From NCBI GenBank assembly GCA_030639035.1, contig DAOWDM010000069.1, positions 1 through 8,577 on the forward strand: a DNA stretch of 8,577 bases, in the 5' to 3' direction. This document shows, in pieces, positions 1-6,329 of the stretch (within the stretch, counting starts at the first letter, position 1; each line of letters begins with the position of its first letter). Made by a program: the position numbers and the translations under genes. Below the pieces are notes generated by a model. It ran no database searches. It had not been told where the DNA came from and saw nothing but the letters and a program-made list of their open reading frames with translations. This DNA is from Alphaproteobacteria bacterium. GTDB lineage: Bacteria; Pseudomonadota; Alphaproteobacteria; DAOWDM01.

Positions 1-821
1 ATGAAGATTTGTTGGAAATAATAGAAATGAATCCATCAGACGGAGCTATTTTTGCTATTTCTCGAAGGGTCGAAGTTGGTGAGTTTGTTGCTGATGCCAT
101 TGTTGATAGCGATGATATTGAAGCTATTACATCTCTTTTAGCAAATAAAAGTGCTCAGATACGTGAAGAAACTCTGGATCAGCTTATTGATAAAGCTCCA
201 TCAATAAGTGAATGGCATTCTCCTCTTGCTGAGCGTCCGAAACTGCCAAAAGGAGCAGCTGTGCGTTTGGCTAAGTTTATTGCTGATAATCTGCTTGCTG
301 TTTTGCAGGAAAGAAAAGATTTAACGCCTGAAGTTGCAGAAGAAGTATCTATTGTTGTTAATAAACGCCTAGATGGCAGCCTTAAAAAGCCGAAAATGAA
401 AAAAGAAGAACTGATGGCTAGAATTAGCGAACAGTATTCAAAAGCAAAACAAATGTTTGCTGACGGCATTTTAGGGGAGAATGAAATAGATGAAGCTATT
501 AAAGCCAATGATGATATCTTTGTTGCAGTAGCAATTGCTGTCATTACAGATATATATCCAGGTACAGCAAGAAAAGTTTTTGACTCAAAAGATTCAACAG
601 TTATATCTGCTTTGGCTTGGAAAGCTGGCTTAAGCCCTGAAATAGCGGTTGAATTACAAGCAAAAACAGCTGGCATTTCCAAAGATAAGGTCTTGCACCC
701 AAAAGAAGGACAATACCCTTTATCTGAAAGCCATATGGATTGGCAACTCATTTTATTTATTGAAGAATCCGAAAAAGCAGATGCTCAGGAGACATCGGAT
801 TCTGAAGATGAAGAAAACTAA
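1..821 (+). CDS. DUF2336 domain-containing protein, 5' end outside window
   Basis: The reading frame (first full codon at base 3) is open to the left edge, so the true start lies outside the window; the TTG at 9 and ATG at 27 are internal. About 272 residues are visible. The first half has the look of DUF2336: helical repeats with TSLLANKSAQIREETLDQL, then the EWHSPLAERPKLP segment followed by a hydrophobic/alanine helix, a pattern I recognise from this mainly alphaproteobacterial family of unknown function. The second half (AIKANDDIFVAVAIAVITDI, then an LSPEIAVELQAKTAGI-like segment) fits the same family's C-terminal repeats. The tail ends in an acidic stretch (DSEDEEN). No signal peptide or membrane segment is visible in this part. 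Family members are usually longer than this fragment, consistent with truncation by the window. The stop codon at 819-821 overlaps the left direct repeat of the MITE-like element immediately downstream, so the natural 3' flank seems to have been displaced by insertion. Family call fairly sure; function unknown. Confidence 0.8.
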   Translation, partial: EDLLEIIEMNPSDGAIFAISRRVEVGEFVADAIVDSDDIEAITSLLANKSAQIREETLDQLIDKAPSISEWHSPLAERPKLPKGAAVRLAKFIADNLLAVLQERKDLTPEVAEEVSIVVNKRLDGSLKKPKMKKEELMARISEQYSKAKQMFADGILGENEIDEAIKANDDIFVAVAIAVITDIYPGTARKVFDSKDSTVISALAWKAGLSPEIAVELQAKTAGISKDKVLHPKEGQYPLSESHMDWQLILFIEESEKADAQETSDSEDEEN

Positions 822-892
822 AACTAAAGCTTTGTTCCATAATAGTGTTGCTAGAGACTTTTTGATTTAGTTGTACTCAAAAATCACAACAA

Positions 893-991
893 TTGTCATT
901 CTCAGCACTTCAGGGCTGGGAATCCAGAATACTTTAAAAGGCTAAAAAGAAGAAAGACTGGATACCCGAACCTTTGGTTCGAGTATGACAA
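893..991. repeat. Palindromic two-hairpin intergenic repeat, copy 1
   Basis: A roughly 99-bp element closed by a perfect 7-bp outer inverted repeat, TTGTCAT (893-899) and ATGACAA (985-991). Inside are two hairpins. The left one pairs TTCTCAGC (899-906) with GCTGGGAA (915-922), including one G-T wobble. The right one pairs bases 962-972 with 976-986 around a TTT loop, with a single C/A mismatch in eleven positions. The element has the same architecture as the copy at 6171-6249 (outer TCAT/ATGA, a hairpin in each arm, GGAT/ATCC next to the centre), so the two belong to one dispersed family resembling the TCATCCTGAA-type palindromes found in many alphaproteobacterial and other genomes. It lies wholly inside the MITE-like element. 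Confidence 0.7.
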
Positions 992-1035
992 GTTGGGGCT
1001 GGTTCGAGTATGACAAGTTGGGGCTGTCGAGTATG
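976..1035. repeat. 25-bp tandem duplication of a palindrome arm
   Basis: Two perfect, directly adjacent copies of a 25-bp unit (976-1000 and 1001-1025; each begins GGTTCGAGTATGACAA and ends GGGGCT) are followed by a degenerate partial third copy (1026-1035, GTCGAGTATG). The unit starts exactly at the 3' strand of the right hairpin of the palindromic element and runs through its end into flanking sequence, so the array arose by local duplication of that arm. Only two full units and no separate spacers exist, so it is not a CRISPR. Confidence 0.85.
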
Positions 1036-1142
1036 TAAAATAACAATACTTTAATGGAACACAGCCAAAACTAAAGGTGCGTTAACAATTCTGCAAAGAC
1101 CTTACCTTTGAAAGTAAGTTATAGGTTCTAAGAGGGCGGTTT

Positions 1143-1601
1143 TTAATCTCGGTGGTATGGGTGGTTGTCTATGATGCACATGGCTCGGTATAGTTGTTCA
1201 GCCAGCATTGCACGAACCATCATATGCGGCCAAACCATTTTACCGAATGACATAGTAAAATCTGCCCTTTCTGCAATTTGTTTTCCGTGTCCGTCAGCTC
1301 CACCGATAAGAAACGCTATTTTTGATTTTCCGTGATTACGCCAGTTAGATATTTTTCCAGCAAAATCTCGGCTTGTGATTCCTTCGCCTCGTTCATCTAA
1401 AGCTACAACAATAGCATCTGAAGGAATTGTTTTTAATAACAATTCGGCTTCACGTTCCATGCGTTTCAGCTTAGGAAGCGGTTTTTTTTCTTCCACTTCC
1501 TTTACTGAGATTTTCCATTTCAGGCGTTTTGTAAAATGTTCAAACAAGGCAAGCTCAGGGCTTTTTTTTGCTTTCCCGACAGCTGCCAGAACAATTTTCA
1601 T
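1143..1601 (-). CDS. rlmH: 23S rRNA (pseudouridine1915-N3)-methyltransferase RlmH
   Basis: Cytoplasmic SPOUT-class methyltransferase that uses S-adenosylmethionine to methylate N3 of pseudouridine 1915 in helix 69 of 23S rRNA, acting on assembled 70S ribosomes. The 152-residue product fits the family length (about 155). Visible hallmarks: start MKIVLAAVGKAK, LDERGEGITSRDFA (68-81), the SAM-binding knot loop FLIGGADGHG (97-106), and the C-terminal substrate motif NHPYHR (146-151). An open frame runs 20 codons further upstream to 1661, but that stretch overlaps rsfS and is not family-like; ATG at 1601 lies 2 bases after the rsfS stop, indicating translational coupling as last gene of the obgE-nadD-rsfS-rlmH operon. 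An eight-A run in the coding strand near codons 11-13 is a potential slippage site. No convincing terminator follows; only a weak 5-bp hairpin around 1103-1120. Confidence 0.97.
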   Translation of the reverse strand: MKIVLAAVGKAKKSPELALFEHFTKRLKWKISVKEVEEKKPLPKLKRMEREAELLLKTIPSDAIVVALDERGEGITSRDFAGKISNWRNHGKSKIAFLIGGADGHGKQIAERADFTMSFGKMVWPHMMVRAMLAEQLYRAMCIIDNHPYHRD

Positions 1602-1603
1602 TT

Positions 1604-2014
1604 CTATTCTTTGGTGTCTTGATTTATTGAAAGACCTAGATGCTTCATGTCTCCACTCCACATTTTTTCTAAATCATAGAACTGCCTTACTTCTGGGCGG
1701 AAAATATGAATGATAACATCAAAAGCATCTACCAATACCCAGTCGTTCTGCTCTTGACCTTCCACCAAAGGCTGACAGCCACTATGTTTTAATTTAGTGA
1801 TAAGGTTATCAGCTATAGATGACACATGCCGATTTGAAGTGCCTGAGGCAACTATCATATAATCAGCAATATTGGTTTTTCCTTTTAAGTCAATAACTGA
1901 AATTTCTTCAGACTTATCATCTTCAAGGCTGTTTTCTATCAGCTCAACAAGCTCTTCAGGGTTTAAGTTTCCTTTGCCCTTTTTACTTGCTCTGTCTTCT
2001 GCAAGATTATTTAT
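1604..2014 (-). CDS. rsfS: Ribosomal silencing factor RsfS, non-canonical (ATA) start proposed
   Basis: RsfS binds ribosomal protein L14 on the 50S subunit and blocks joining with 30S, lowering translation under nutrient limitation. Family features: ISVIDLKGKTNIADYMIVAS, then GTSNRHVSSIADN, DWVLVDAFDVIIHIF, and RQFYDLEKMWS near the end. The first ATG in frame (1858) sits in the middle of the conserved domain and would delete about 52 residues, including the N-terminal helix and a core strand, so it cannot be the start. The frame is open upstream to a stop at 2054-2056 but has no ATG, GTG or TTG. A strong Shine-Dalgarno AAGGAG (2021-2026) lies 6 bases before an in-frame ATA (2012-2014) whose last two bases overlap the nadD stop as ATAA. 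From there the protein is 136 residues, a normal length. Alternatives: a CTG at 1940-1942, or a base error (ATG read as ATA). Product call is very sure; start uncertain. Confidence 0.93.
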   Translation of the reverse strand: MNNLAEDRASKKGKGNLNPEELVELIENSLEDDKSEEISVIDLKGKTNIADYMIVASGTSNRHVSSIADNLITKLKHSGCQPLVEGQEQNDWVLVDAFDVIIHIFRPEVRQFYDLEKMWSGDMKHLGLSINQDTKE

Positions 2015-2580
2015 AACTCTCTCCTTTTCGCACGTATTTCTGTAGATGAAGCACTATGTCGCTTGATGTGGATAAATGACCACACTGGCGGTTTTTTGTT
2101 TAACAGCTCTTTAGCTCGGCTTTCTTTAATACGAGCATGAGCAAAACGTCGAGCTGCTTTGCCGTTTAATGCCTTATAACAATAAGGACTTCTGTCAAAA
2201 ACTGCAATGGATACTGTATTAAAGATATTTTCCCAGTTTTTCCAGTTTGGTATTTGCAAAAGATTATCTGCTCCCATTAACCATACGAATTTTGTTTCTG
2301 GATAAAGCTTTTTAAGTTTTTGCAATGTATCTGCTGTATAGCGTGTCTTTATCTTTTTTTCAATATCTGTAACTTTTATTTTTAAGTGATTCGCTATTTC
2401 TGCTGCTTTGGAAACTCTTTCATCAAACCCCCCCATATCATCGGAAGATTTTAGAGGATTCTGTGGTGAAACTATCCACCATACTTCATCAAGCTCTAAC
2501 AGTTTTATAGCTTCAAGGCTTATGTGCCGATGTCCTTCATGAGCAGGGTTAAAAGAACCTCCAAGAAGCCCTACCTTCAT
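2011..2580 (-). CDS. nadD: Nicotinate-nucleotide adenylyltransferase NadD
   Basis: Cytoplasmic enzyme that transfers AMP from ATP to nicotinate mononucleotide, giving deamido-NAD and pyrophosphate, the penultimate step of NAD synthesis. The 189-residue protein has the nucleotidyltransferase signature GGSFNPAHEGH (7-17), the FVWLMGADNLLQIPNWKNW segment (active-site and substrate contacts in the family) and the C-terminal ATP-binding motif SSTEIR (178-183). I chose ATG 2580 because MKVGLLGGSFNPAHEGH matches the family's N-terminus; ATG 2616 would add 12 residues and overlap obgE by 32 bases. ATG 2580 lies 4 bases after the obgE stop. The AGGAG sequence is only one base from this ATG and inside a small hairpin, so initiation probably depends on ribosomes finishing obgE. 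Alphaproteobacteria often have proB-proA between obgE and nadD; they are absent here. Confidence 0.96.
   Translation of the reverse strand: MKVGLLGGSFNPAHEGHRHISLEAIKLLELDEVWWIVSPQNPLKSSDDMGGFDERVSKAAEIANHLKIKVTDIEKKIKTRYTADTLQKLKKLYPETKFVWLMGADNLLQIPNWKNWENIFNTVSIAVFDRSPYCYKALNGKAARRFAHARIKESRAKELLNKKPPVWSFIHIKRHSASSTEIRAKRREL
2012..2026 (-). promoter_or_regulatory. rsfS ribosome binding site and overlapping nadD stop / ATA start
   Basis: On the minus strand AAGGAG (2026 to 2021) is followed by six bases and then ATA (2014 to 2012), which overlaps the nadD stop TAA (2013 to 2011). This is the geometry of a classical ATGA start/stop overlap with G replaced by A. It decides the rsfS start, because no conventional start codon exists in frame near the conserved N-terminus. 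Confidence 0.7.
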
Positions 2581-3616
<1,036 letters not shown>

Positions 3617-3633
3617 TTATCAAAGTGCCAATT

Positions 3634-3664
3634 AAAAAAGGGGAATGGATTTAAGCCACTCCCC
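3634..3664 (-). terminator. Intrinsic terminator of the rplU-rpmA operon
   Basis: Read on the minus strand: GGGGAGTGG (3664 to 3656), a 7-base loop, CCATTCCCC (3648 to 3640), then TTTTTT (3639 to 3634). The 9-bp stem has one mismatch and four terminal G-C pairs, followed at once by the U tract, a textbook rho-independent terminator. It lies 56 bases after the rpmA stop and ends 17 bases before the obgE start codon, so obgE transcription needs read-through or a promoter inside this interval. A second small inverted repeat (CGAAT...ATTCG, 3681-3695) lies between rpmA and the terminator. Confidence 0.85.
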
Positions 3665-3719
3665 GAATCTTTTAAACTCACGAATATTTAATTCGAGTCT
3701 ATTATTCTTTAAATTAAAT

Positions 3720-3968
3720 TTAGACTACTGAAACAAAAGTACGGTTGTTTGCTTTTTTCTTAAACTCAACCCTACCGTCTGCTGTCGCAAATATCGTATG
3801 ATCTCTGCCTAGTCCAACATTGCTACCTGGGTGAACTTTAGTCCCACGCTGGCGTACAATAATGTTGCCTGAAATAACAGCTTCTCCGCCGTATTTTTTT
3901 ATTCCGAGTCTGCGACCAGCAGAATCACGACCGTTTCTGGAACTACCACCAGCTTTTTTATGAGCCAT
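3720..3968 (-). CDS. rpmA: 50S ribosomal protein L27
   Basis: Bacterial L27, whose N-terminal tail reaches the peptidyl transferase centre and supports tRNA placement. 82 residues with the diagnostic [20 protein letters not shown] start, [27 protein letters not shown] and [16 protein letters not shown]. The N-terminus is of the mature proteobacterial type, with no cleavable leader of the Firmicutes kind. A strong Shine-Dalgarno GGAGG (3978-3982) lies 9 bases before the ATG. It follows rplU by a 30-base gap and is terminated by the hairpin at 3634-3664; L21 and L27 are made in equal amounts and are almost always encoded together. Confidence 0.98.
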   Translation of the reverse strand: MAHKKAGGSSRNGRDSAGRRLGIKKYGGEAVISGNIIVRQRGTKVHPGSNVGLGRDHTIFATADGRVEFKKKANNRTFVSVV

Positions 3969-3998
3969 AGCTAAGAACCTCCATAAAAATTTAAAAAA

Positions 3999-4301
3999 TC
4001 AAGCTGCGACAATATCTTTTATTTTTACTACTGTAATATATTGCCGATGCCCTTGCTTGCGACGATAGCCTTTACGTCGATTTTTCTTAAAGATAATAAT
4101 CTTATCATCTCGAGTCTGGTTAATAACTTCTGCTGTAACCTTTGCACCTTTGAGTCTTGGAGCACCGATTTTATCATCAACCATCAAAACTTCATCGAAT
4201 ACAACATCAGAACCGACTTCACCGTCAATTTTTTCAACTGAAAAAATATCATCTTTGGCGACTTTATACTGCTTACCACCTGTTTTTATAACTGCGAACA
4301 T
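3999..4301 (-). CDS. rplU: 50S ribosomal protein L21
   Basis: L21 binds 23S rRNA (domain I region) and, with L20, early in 50S assembly. 100 residues, close to the usual size of about 103. Family features: the [14 protein letters not shown] start, [26 protein letters not shown], and the basic [22 protein letters not shown] near the C-terminus. The frame extends 14 codons upstream to 4343, but that stretch overlaps the leader hairpin and is not family-like, so ATG 4301 is used; it has no strong Shine-Dalgarno (GGTG about 8 bases upstream at best). First gene of rplU-rpmA, transcribed from the promoter at 4367-4394. The long C-terminal extension found in some alphaproteobacterial L21 proteins is absent. 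Confidence 0.98.
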   Translation of the reverse strand: MFAVIKTGGKQYKVAKDDIFSVEKIDGEVGSDVVFDEVLMVDDKIGAPRLKGAKVTAEVINQTRDDKIIIFKKNRRKGYRRKQGHRQYITVVKIKDIVAA

Positions 4302-4332
4302 TTTAATACACCGTAAGGACAAACATATACAC

Positions 4333-4352
4333 AAAAAAAGCATTATGCTTTT
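4333..4352 (-). promoter_or_regulatory. Leader hairpin of rplU, attenuator-like
   Basis: Bases 4336-4352 form a perfect 17-base palindrome (AAAAGCATTATGCTTTT). In the rplU leader RNA this is a short A/U-rich hairpin followed by a run of U, so it looks like a small intrinsic terminator about 10 bases after the predicted transcription start. It may be an attenuation or autoregulation site, or simply a weak structure; stability is low. Confidence 0.35.
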
Positions 4353-4366
4353 CTACAAGAAAGCGA

Positions 4367-4394
4367 ATAATACCTATAACATTCCATATGTCAA
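4367..4394 (-). promoter_or_regulatory. Sigma-70 type promoter for rplU-rpmA
   Basis: Minus strand: -35 TTGACA (4394 to 4389, perfect consensus), 16-base spacer, -10 TATTAT (4372 to 4367, five of six). Predicted start near 4360, giving a leader of about 60 bases before the rplU ATG. The -35 begins 6 bases after the stop codon of the upstream metallopeptidase-like gene and is framed by a short inverted repeat (CCAT...ATGG, 4384-4397). Confidence 0.75.
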
Positions 4395-4399
4395 TGGTT

Positions 4400-5275
4400 T
4401 TAGCGACTTTTGTGAGCTTTCATAGCAGAAAATCTGTTTAAAGCCATTTTATCGGTAGAAGGTTCATCACGATTAGGAATTTTCTTCATATATTCTTTAG
4501 CTTTTTCACTCCCTTCTCTAATTGATGTAACTTCTTTTAAAAACTTCCAAGTTTTATCTGAAACATCTAAATAAGGAGATTTTTCAAGAATTTTCGGGTC
4601 GTCTTTAAAGTAACAGCCGTCTTTTCCGAATCGGCATACTTGTTTTACTATTTCTTCTGATGTTTTTACATTTGACAATGTTTTTGGGTTGTTTTGTATT
4701 TCTTGAGATACTCGGTTCAGTTTGTCAACATAGACTTCTTCATACAGCTCTCTTGTACTGGTGGTTTTATACCAGCCCTTAAAAGCCTTTGACATTGCTT
4801 CGCCATTTTCTGCTCCGCCATTTTTAGCTGATTCTTCAAATGAATTTGCTACATCACAGTAAATAAGCTGGAATTTTTCCCATGGAGCATTATCTCCTGC
4901 TTCTTTCAACTGCCATGTAACAAGAGCAGCGTTAGCATTGGCATCTGCCTCCAATGCACTCTCGTTCATAAGGAAAGTTTTAATGGAATCTCGTCTTACA
5001 TCAGAATTCATTCCATTCGAACATTGACCTACATGACGGCATTCATGGGCGAGAGTCCCCATAAGCTGTTCATCTTTTACATCTTCATTAAGTATTATGA
5101 TTTTCTTAGAAGGATTCATTCCACCATAAGCTTGTATGCCTCCCATCATTTCAATTGTAAAGCCTGCTTTACCTGCTTTTTCCAACAGCTCTTTTCCATG
5201 AGGGCTTTTTTCAATCCTGTCTACAATCTTTGCCAGTCTTTTCTTTTGCCTAAAAGTACCAATAAATTCAATCAT
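4400..5275 (-). CDS. Putative HExxH zinc metallopeptidase (gene A; DUF6782-like)
   Basis: A 291-residue protein with a HExxH zinc-peptidase motif, TLAHECRHVGQ (HECRH at 77-81), and a likely third ligand in NESALEAD (E109), 28 residues after the second His, an arrangement compatible with gluzincins. Before it lies a helical region containing SPHGKELLEKA and a strand pair GGMNPSKKIIILNE (51-64). After it come AFKGWYKTTSTRELYEEVYVD and a Cys-containing segment ending in LEKSPYLDV. The same landmarks occur in the same order in genes B and C of this window. From memory these resemble proteins named DUF6782 family putative metallopeptidase, common in gut alphaproteobacteria; the family label needs a profile search. 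There is no signal peptide or membrane helix, so it is cytoplasmic unless exported by a dedicated system. The ATG at 5275 has AGGA only 2 bases upstream. It follows the SDR gene by 58 bases on the same strand and may share its transcript. Substrate unknown. Confidence 0.75.
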   Translation of the reverse strand: MIEFIGTFRQKKRLAKIVDRIEKSPHGKELLEKAGKAGFTIEMMGGIQAYGGMNPSKKIIILNEDVKDEQLMGTLAHECRHVGQCSNGMNSDVRRDSIKTFLMNESALEADANANAALVTWQLKEAGDNAPWEKFQLIYCDVANSFEESAKNGGAENGEAMSKAFKGWYKTTSTRELYEEVYVDKLNRVSQEIQNNPKTLSNVKTSEEIVKQVCRFGKDGCYFKDDPKILEKSPYLDVSDKTWKFLKEVTSIREGSEKAKEYMKKIPNRDEPSTDKMALNRFSAMKAHKSR

Positions 5276-5333
5276 AATCCTGCTTTCATAAAAATTATTT
5301 ATTCTGCATCATATTCTATAAAACAGCTTTTGT

Positions 5334-6092
5334 CTATTTTTTAGGTAGGCGGTTTATTAAAGGTTCTATAATAAAGGATGGAATCGCTCCTATAAGCCAG
5401 CCAATCAAAGCCATTGGCAATGGGAAAGTTATTCTTCCAATATTCCATCTCAATCCTTTTTTGATTATTTTTGCGGCTTTATCTGTCTCCATAAAGAACG
5501 GCATATGAAAGTCATTTGCATCTGTGATTCTGGATTTTACAAAACCTGGGCAGATTACATTTACTTTGATGCCATCTTTAGCAAGCAATCCACGCAAGGC
5601 TTCCCCCCATGATTTTACGGCTGCTTTGCTTGCAGAATATGCAGGAGCACTTGGCAAGCCTCTATAAGCCGCAAGGGAGCTCATAATAGCTATTTGCCCT
5701 TTTCCTCTTGCTTTCATTTGGTCAATAGCAGGTAGAACCGTGTTTATCACTCCATTTACATTTACATCAAATATAGTTCTTGTTTGCTCTGTCGATTCGC
5801 CTGCTCCACCTGTTCCGCCTGAGATTCCAGCGTTTGCTATTACTAAATCAAGAGAACGTGCTTTATCTGAATCTTTTATCCATACAGCCATTGCTTCTTT
5901 GTCTGTAACGTCAATCAGTTCGGCAGAGACTCCAGCTCCTTTTTTTCGGCAGATTGCAGAAGTTTCTTCTAGCCTTTCTGTGTTTCTACCGCTAAGAAAA
6001 AGATATACGCCTTCTGTTGCGTAAGTTTCAGCAAGAGCTTTGCCTATTCCACTTGATGCACCTGTAATTAAAATCGAACGAGGATTCTTCAT
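5334..6092 (-). CDS. Short-chain dehydrogenase/reductase (SDR), NAD(P)-dependent
   Basis: Classical SDR oxidoreductase of 252 residues. Rossmann motif TGASSGIG (10-17); LSGRN (33-37), where Arg36 at the end of strand 2 favours NADP(H); D61-V62 for the adenine ring; NAG (87-89); structural Asn111; catalytic Ser138/139, Tyr152 and Lys156 (YSASK); and PG (182-183) after strand 6. All catalytic residues are present. Residues 221-246 (from ITFPLPMALIGWLIGA on) form a strongly hydrophobic, proline-interrupted tail followed by RLPKK, suggesting membrane association and perhaps a lipid or isoprenoid substrate; the substrate cannot be read from sequence. ATG 6092 gives the typical SDR start; upstream GGA is a weak ribosome site. 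The promoter should lie in 6093-6170: a TATAAT (6164 to 6159, minus strand) and a TTGAAT/TATATT pair are candidates, none convincing. Divergent from gmk and upstream of gene A. Confidence 0.92.
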   Translation of the reverse strand: MKNPRSILITGASSGIGKALAETYATEGVYLFLSGRNTERLEETSAICRKKGAGVSAELIDVTDKEAMAVWIKDSDKARSLDLVIANAGISGGTGGAGESTEQTRTIFDVNVNGVINTVLPAIDQMKARGKGQIAIMSSLAAYRGLPSAPAYSASKAAVKSWGEALRGLLAKDGIKVNVICPGFVKSRITDANDFHMPFFMETDKAAKIIKKGLRWNIGRITFPLPMALIGWLIGAIPSFIIEPLINRLPKK

Positions 6093-6170
6093 AATAGATT
6101 TTTCCGTTATCTTTGTTTATAAGCTAATATAGCTGATGCAAAATAAAATGATTCAAAAATTATACCTCAT

Positions 6171-6249
6171 CGTCATCCTGAATTTAGTTCAGGATCTCCT
6201 TTTTTATAGTAAAAAAGAAGTGGATACTGAAACAAGTTCAGCATGACAG
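6171..6249. repeat. Palindromic three-hairpin intergenic repeat, copy 2
   Basis: A cloverleaf-like element between the divergent SDR and gmk genes. The ends pair GTCAT (6172-6176) with ATGAC (6243-6247). Left hairpin: ATCCTGAA (6175-6182) with TTCAGGAT (6188-6195), perfect. Central hairpin: CTTTTTTA (6199-6206) with TAAAAAAG (6210-6217) around TAG, perfect. Right hairpin: ATACTGAA (6224-6231) with TTCAGCAT (6237-6244), one mismatch. The two arms are also approximate inverted copies of each other. It shares ends and layout with the element at 893-991. Its right end supplies an ATG (6243) in frame with gmk, which creates a spurious N-terminal extension. Confidence 0.75.
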
Positions 6250-6270
6250 TGAGTTGGAAGCAGAGAAATA

Positions 6271-6299
6271 TAATCAATTTATATGGCACAGGCTATAAT
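6271..6299 (+). promoter_or_regulatory. Probable gmk promoter
   Basis: A perfect -10 hexamer TATAAT (6294-6299) lies 30 bases before the gmk ATG. At 17-base spacing the -35 would be TAATCA (6271-6276), only three of six matches. Predicted start near 6305, inside the open frame upstream of gmk, which supports the downstream ATG as the real start. A second TATAAT at 6269-6274 has no well-spaced -35. Confidence 0.45.
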
Positions 6300-6329
6300 A
6301 CAGAATATTCGTTAAAAAGGGTTAAGAAA

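Larger units (their letters stand above)
820..1076. mobile_element. MITE-like element with terminal inverted repeats and flanking direct repeats
   Basis: No gene lies between 822 and 1142; most of the gap is this structure. Seen directly: bases 829-853 and the reverse complement of 1041-1065 match at 20 of 25 positions (left end GCTTTGTTCCAT..., right end read inward GCTGTGTTCCAT...). Immediately outside are identical 10-base direct repeats AAAACTAAAG at 820-829 and 1067-1076 (the last base of the left copy is shared with the inverted repeat, so the duplication may be 9 bp). The pattern of inverted ends inside a short direct repeat is that of a non-autonomous transposon remnant of about 237 bp with a target duplication. 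No transposase-size ORF is inside. The left copy overlaps the stop codon of the DUF2336 gene without changing the protein end. I do not recognise the parent IS family. AT-richness makes the direct repeat alone weak evidence, but its position exactly at the inverted-repeat ends is persuasive. Confidence 0.6.

Noticed and set aside
179..751. 190-residue open frame on the minus strand opposite the DUF2336 gene
   Set aside because: It is antisense to a recognisable protein family, has no domain and no ribosome site; Ser/Ala-rich composition is typical of a shadow frame.
976..1035. CRISPR-like array
   Set aside because: Only two adjacent identical units without spacers, derived from the neighbouring palindrome arm, and no cas genes.
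1100..1124. Possible rlmH terminator
   Set aside because: CTTAC...GTAAG gives only a 5-bp stem with an 8-base loop and no U tract on the minus strand.
1604..1858. An 84-residue rsfS starting at ATG 1858
   Set aside because: It would begin in the middle of the conserved domain; homologous sequence (SVIDLKGKTNIADY) continues in frame upstream.
6243..6329. 29-codon N-terminal extension of gmk from ATG 6243
   Set aside because: The ATG belongs to the palindromic repeat end, the added residues are unlike guanylate kinases, and ATG 6330 has a good Shine-Dalgarno and follows a TATAAT box.
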